Origin: Streptomyces tardus | Lineage (GTDB): Bacteria; Actinomycetota; Actinomycetes; Streptomycetales; Streptomycetaceae | Direction of reading: 5' to 3' | Length of the DNA stretch: 64,000 bases | Assembly (NCBI RefSeq): GCF_018101125.2 | Contig: NZ_JAELVF020000001.1 | Location: 2,184,922 to 2,248,921 of the forward strand | Part shown: positions 60,702 through 64,000 of the stretch, piece after piece | How positions within the stretch are numbered: the first letter of the stretch is position 1 | Layout of the letters: every line of letters starts with the position of its first letter | Made by a program: the position numbers and the translations under genes | The notes under the pieces: model-generated | The model's input: the letters and a program-made list of their open reading frames with translations, nothing else | Database searches by the model: none | Told to the model about the DNA's origin: nothing

Positions 60702-62714
60702 ATGACGGTCCAGCCTGACGACGGGCTTTCCCTGGCCGCCGACTTCCCCTCTGCCACTCGTGAAGAGTGGCAACGTCTCGTCGAGGGCGTGCTGGTCAAG
60801 ACCGGCGCGAGCGACGCGACAGGGGACGAGGCCGAGGAAGCGCTGTTCACCCCACTCGAAGACGAGTTGCACGCCCACCCGCTCTACACGGCGGAGGACG
60901 CGCCCGCCGCGCCCGCCGGTCTGCCCGGTTTCGCGCCGTATGTACGAGGCGGTCGCCCGCAGGGGCGGGCGGTCGGCGGGTGGGACGTCCGTCAGCAGCA
61001 CCGCAGCCCGCACGCCTCCGCCGCGAACGAACTGGTCCTCGCCGACCTGGAGAACGGCGTCACCTCGCTGTGGCTGGTGCTCGGTGCGGCCGGTCTCCCG
61101 GTCGCCGAGCTGCCGACCGCGCTGAACGGGGTCTATCTGGACCTGGCCCCCGTCGTGCTGGACGCCGGCGAGGAGTTCGAGGCCGCGGCCGAGCAGCTGT
61201 TCGCGCTCCACGAACGCGAGGGCGTCGCCCCGTCGGAGGTCGCCGGCAACCTTGGCGCCGACCCGCTCGGCCTCCAGGCGCGCACCGGCGCGACGGACCG
61301 CACCTCCGCGCTGCTGGAGGCCGCTGCGGGGCTGGCCGTACGGCTCGGCGAGAGCCGTCCGCAGCTGCGTGCGATGACGGTGGACGCGCTGCCGTACCAC
61401 GAGGCCGGCGGTTCGCCCGCGCAGGAGCTGGGCTGCTCGCTGGCGACCGGGGTGGCGTATCTGCGGCAGCTGACGGCCGCCGGCCTCAGTGCCGAACAGG
61501 CCTGTGCGCAGCTGGAGTTCAGGTACGCGGCGACCGCGGACCAGTTCACCACCGTCGCCAAGCTGAGGGCCGCACGCCGGCTGTGGGCCAGGGTGGCCGA
61601 GGTGTGCTCGGTGGGCGACTCCGGGGCCGCCGCGCAGCGGCAGCACGTGGTGACGTCCCCGGTGATGGTCACCCGTCGCGATCCCTGGGTGAACATGCTG
61701 CGCACCACCGTCGCCACGCTCGCCGCCGGCGTCGGGGGCGCGGACTCGGTGACGGTGCTGCCCTTCGACCACGCGGTCGGACTGCCGGACGGCTTCGCCC
61801 GCCGGATCGCCCGCAACACCTCGACGATCATGATCGAGGAGTCGCACGTCGCCAGGGTCGTCGACCCGGCCGGCGGCTCCTGGTACGTCGAGCGGCTGAC
61901 CGACGAACTCGCCCGCGCCGGCTGGGAGTTCTTCCAGCAGCTGGAAGGCGAGGGCGGCCAGCGGGCCGCACTGGACAGCGGCTTCGTGCGGGACCGGCTG
62001 GCGGAGACCTGGGAGCGGCGGCGCACCGCGCTGGCGCGGCGCAGGGAGCCGGTGACCGGGGTCAGCGAGTTCCCCGCGCTGGCGGAGGAGCCGGTGCGGC
62101 GTGAGCCGGCGCCCGAGTCGCCGGGCGGCGGTCTGCCGCGGGTCCGCCGGGACGAGGAGTACGAGGCGCTGCGGGCGCGGTCGGACGCGGCGCTGGCCGC
62201 GACCGGCGTACGCCCCCGGGTGCTGCTGGCGGCGCTGGGCACCCCGGCCGCGTACACGGCGCGGGCGACGTTCGTCTCCAACCTCCTCCAGGCGGGCGGG
62301 ATCGAGCCGCTGACCGAGGAGGTCCGCCCGGGCGCCGGGCAGGCCGCGGCGCCTGGCGCCGACGTACGGCCGGTGGACGCGGCCGGGGGCGCCGGCGGAC
62401 TGCCGCCGGCCGACGGGCCGTTGGCGGCCCTGCTGCGCGGCAGCGGCACCGATGTGGTCTTCCTGTGCTCCAGCGACCGGGTGTACGCCGAGCAGGCGGC
62501 GCCGCTGGCCCGCGCCTTCCGTGCGGCGGGTGCGCGGCGGGTGCTGCTCGCCGGTCGGCCGGGCGAGGACCGGGCGGAGCTGGAGGCGGCCGGCGTCGAC
62601 GAGTTCGTCGGCGCCGGTGTGGACGCGGTGGCGCTGCTGACGGCGCTCCAGGACGGACTGCTCCCGGCGGAGCAGCGGGTGGCGGCGGACGCCTCGAACG
62701 GAGCGGTGCGATGA
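60702..62714 (+). CDS. mutA: Methylmalonyl-CoA mutase small (beta) subunit
   Basis: This 670-aa subunit shows the mutase-like barrel ([42 protein letters not shown] region, [20 protein letters not shown]) and a C-terminal B12-binding-like domain. That domain lacks the DxHxxG His motif, as is usual for the non-catalytic subunit. It pairs with MutB to interconvert succinyl-CoA and methylmalonyl-CoA. The stop overlaps the mutB start (ATGA). Confidence 0.95.
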   Translation: MTVQPDDGLSLAADFPSATREEWQRLVEGVLVKTGASDATGDEAEEALFTPLEDELHAHPLYTAEDAPAAPAGLPGFAPYVRGGRPQGRAVGGWDVRQQHRSPHASAANELVLADLENGVTSLWLVLGAAGLPVAELPTALNGVYLDLAPVVLDAGEEFEAAAEQLFALHEREGVAPSEVAGNLGADPLGLQARTGATDRTSALLEAAAGLAVRLGESRPQLRAMTVDALPYHEAGGSPAQELGCSLATGVAYLRQLTAAGLSAEQACAQLEFRYAATADQFTTVAKLRAARRLWARVAEVCSVGDSGAAAQRQHVVTSPVMVTRRDPWVNMLRTTVATLAAGVGGADSVTVLPFDHAVGLPDGFARRIARNTSTIMIEESHVARVVDPAGGSWYVERLTDELARAGWEFFQQLEGEGGQRAALDSGFVRDRLAETWERRRTALARRREPVTGVSEFPALAEEPVRREPAPESPGGGLPRVRRDEEYEALRARSDAALAATGVRPRVLLAALGTPAAYTARATFVSNLLQAGGIEPLTEEVRPGAGQAAAPGADVRPVDAAGGAGGLPPADGPLAALLRGSGTDVVFLCSSDRVYAEQAAPLARAFRAAGARRVLLAGRPGEDRAELEAAGVDEFVGAGVDAVALLTALQDGLLPAEQRVAADASNGAVR

Positions 62715-64000
62715 GCGACGTCAACTCCCGGCCCCACAAGGCCGGTTCGGCAGGTTCCGCGAGCGCTGCGGGCGCTGCGGTCTCGGCAGGTTCCGCGGGG
62801 CCTGCGGATTCTACCGGTTCTGCTGTCCCCGACTTCTCCGGAGTCGGGCTCGACAGCCCGGCCGAGGTCGAGACCGACGTCGGCCACTGGCGGGCCGCGC
62901 TGGAGAAGGAGACCGGGCAGAGCCCCGAGGACCTGCTGTGGGAGACCCCCGAGGGGATCGGCGTCCGGCCGCTCTACACCTCCGAGGACCTGGAGGGCGT
63001 CGACTTCCTCGGCACCTACCCGGGCATCGCGCCGTACCTGCGCGGCCCGTACCCGACGATGTACGTCAACCAGCCCTGGACGATCCGCCAGTACGCGGGG
63101 TTCTCCACCGCCGAGGAGTCCAACGCCTTCTACCGGCGCAACCTCGCCGCGGGCCAGAAGGGCCTCTCGGTCGCCTTCGACCTGCCCACCCACCGCGGAT
63201 ACGACAGCGACCACCCGCGGGTGACCGGCGACGTCGGCATGGCGGGTGTGGCGATCGACTCGATCTACGACATGCGGCAGCTCTTCGACGGCATCCCGCT
63301 GGACCGGATGAGCGTGTCGATGACGATGAACGGCGCGGTGCTGCCCGTCCTGGCGCTCTACATCGTCGCCGCCGAGGAACAGGGCGTGCCGCCCGAGAAG
63401 TTGGCCGGGACCATCCAGAACGACATCCTCAAGGAGTTCATGGTCCGCAACACCTACATCTATCCGCCGAAGCCCTCGATGCGGATCATCTCGGACATCT
63501 TCGCGTACACCTCGCAGCGGATGCCGCGGTACAACTCCATCTCGATCTCCGGATACCACATCCAGGAGGCCGGGGCGACGGCCGATCTGGAGCTGGCGTA
63601 CACCCTGGCCGACGGCGTGGAGTACCTGCGCGCGGGCCGCGGCGCCGGGCTGGACGTGGACGCCTTCGCGCCGCGGCTGTCGTTCTTCTGGGCGATCGGC
63701 ATGAACTTCTTCATGGAGGTCGCCAAGCTGCGCGCCGCCCGGCTGCTGTGGGCGAAGCTGGTCTCGCAGTTCGAGCCGAAGAACGCCAAGTCCCTTTCGC
63801 TGCGCACCCATTCGCAGACCTCGGGCTGGTCGCTGACCGCACAGGACGTGTTCAACAACGTCACCCGCACCTGTGTGGAGGCGATGGCCGCGACCCAGGG
63901 CCACACCCAGTCGCTGCACACCAACGCGCTGGACGAGGCGCTCGCGCTGCCCACCGACTTCTCCGCCCGGATCGCCCGCAACACCCAGCTGCTGCTCCAG
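62711..64000 (+). CDS. mutB: Methylmalonyl-CoA mutase large (alpha) subunit, 5' part
   Basis: The first 430 codons are visible ([12 protein letters not shown] start), continuing beyond the window. After a Ser/Gly/Ala-rich leader the catalytic barrel shows [53 protein letters not shown] and [15 protein letters not shown], all typical of the B12-dependent subunit. The B12-binding domain lies outside the window. Confidence 0.95.
   Translation, partial: MSDVNSRPHKAGSAGSASAAGAAVSAGSAGPADSTGSAVPDFSGVGLDSPAEVETDVGHWRAALEKETGQSPEDLLWETPEGIGVRPLYTSEDLEGVDFLGTYPGIAPYLRGPYPTMYVNQPWTIRQYAGFSTAEESNAFYRRNLAAGQKGLSVAFDLPTHRGYDSDHPRVTGDVGMAGVAIDSIYDMRQLFDGIPLDRMSVSMTMNGAVLPVLALYIVAAEEQGVPPEKLAGTIQNDILKEFMVRNTYIYPPKPSMRIISDIFAYTSQRMPRYNSISISGYHIQEAGATADLELAYTLADGVEYLRAGRGAGLDVDAFAPRLSFFWAIGMNFFMEVAKLRAARLLWAKLVSQFEPKNAKSLSLRTHSQTSGWSLTAQDVFNNVTRTCVEAMAATQGHTQSLHTNALDEALALPTDFSARIARNTQLLLQ

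Overview
The window is high-GC actinobacterial DNA and almost certainly comes from a Streptomyces chromosome. Evidence includes GC-rich third codon positions, frequent GTG starts with ATGA/GTGA/TGATG overlaps, a gamma-butyrolactone (AfsA/ScbR-type) locus, a SARP activator, paired class E sortases, a streptogrisin-like protease, and the conserved crgA / pknB-pbpA-rodA-pstP-fhaBA block that lies near oriC in actinobacteria. No species can be named from sequence alone.

Region 1 (1-39.7 kb) is a biosynthetic gene cluster. Its left edge holds signalling genes: an AfsA-like butenolide synthase (partial), a ScbR-like TetR receptor and an NmrA-like reductase. Next come a TetR regulator, an MFS transporter, a front-end-type fatty acid desaturase and a 14-TM-type exporter. 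The core (8.6-21.4 kb) is a discrete ACP, a one-module type I PKS with a degenerate DH and a truncated ER, an acyl-AMP ligase, a luciferase-like oxidoreductase, a type II thioesterase with Cys as nucleophile, a P450 and an alpha/beta-hydrolase whose nucleophile is Ala. A long minus-strand series (33.1 to 21.5 kb) adds FabH, ACP and FabF plus an aldehyde dehydrogenase, an aminotransferase and a full set of homologues of the valanimycin (azoxy) enzymes: a VlmH-like amine N-hydroxylase, a VlmR-like flavin reductase, a VlmO-like membrane protein and a VlmB-like diiron protein. VlmK-like (MmgE/PrpD), VlmA-like (aminoacyl-tRNA-dependent transferase) and VlmJ-like (lipid-kinase fold) genes follow at 33.4-39.2 kb. 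The inferred product is a long-chain azoxy compound. A fatty acyl or polyketide chain would be reduced to an aldehyde, transaminated and N-hydroxylated. It would then be O-serylated from seryl-tRNA, rearranged and oxidised to the azoxy group, and finally phosphorylated and dehydrated.

Two features make the cluster unusual. First, a tRNA-Ser-like gene with an abnormal anticodon arm (37933-38025) sits between the SARP gene and the VlmJ-like kinase. A three-repeat SARP operator lies directly in front of it, so it may be a dedicated seryl donor for the VlmA-like enzyme. Second, GTCAG-type repeats with 11-bp spacing, each followed 8 bp later by an xAxxxT-like -10, occur at eight promoters across the cluster and define a regulon for the SARP encoded at 36.8-37.6 kb. 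A 102-bp perfect inverted repeat lies beside that SARP gene.

Region 2 (40.1-58 kb) is conserved chromosome: a secreted protease, two class E sortases, trpG, a small membrane protein, a DUF881 protein, crgA, a DnaA-box-rich spacer, a rhomboid protease, cyclophilin and a coiled-coil membrane protein, then pknB, pbpA, rodA, pstP, fhaB and fhaA (cell-wall synthesis and Ser/Thr-kinase signalling). Region 3 (58.4-64 kb) holds tRNA-Leu(CAG), a GyrI-like protein, precorrin-6A synthase (cobF) and the methylmalonyl-CoA mutase subunits mutA and mutB (mutB runs off the end).
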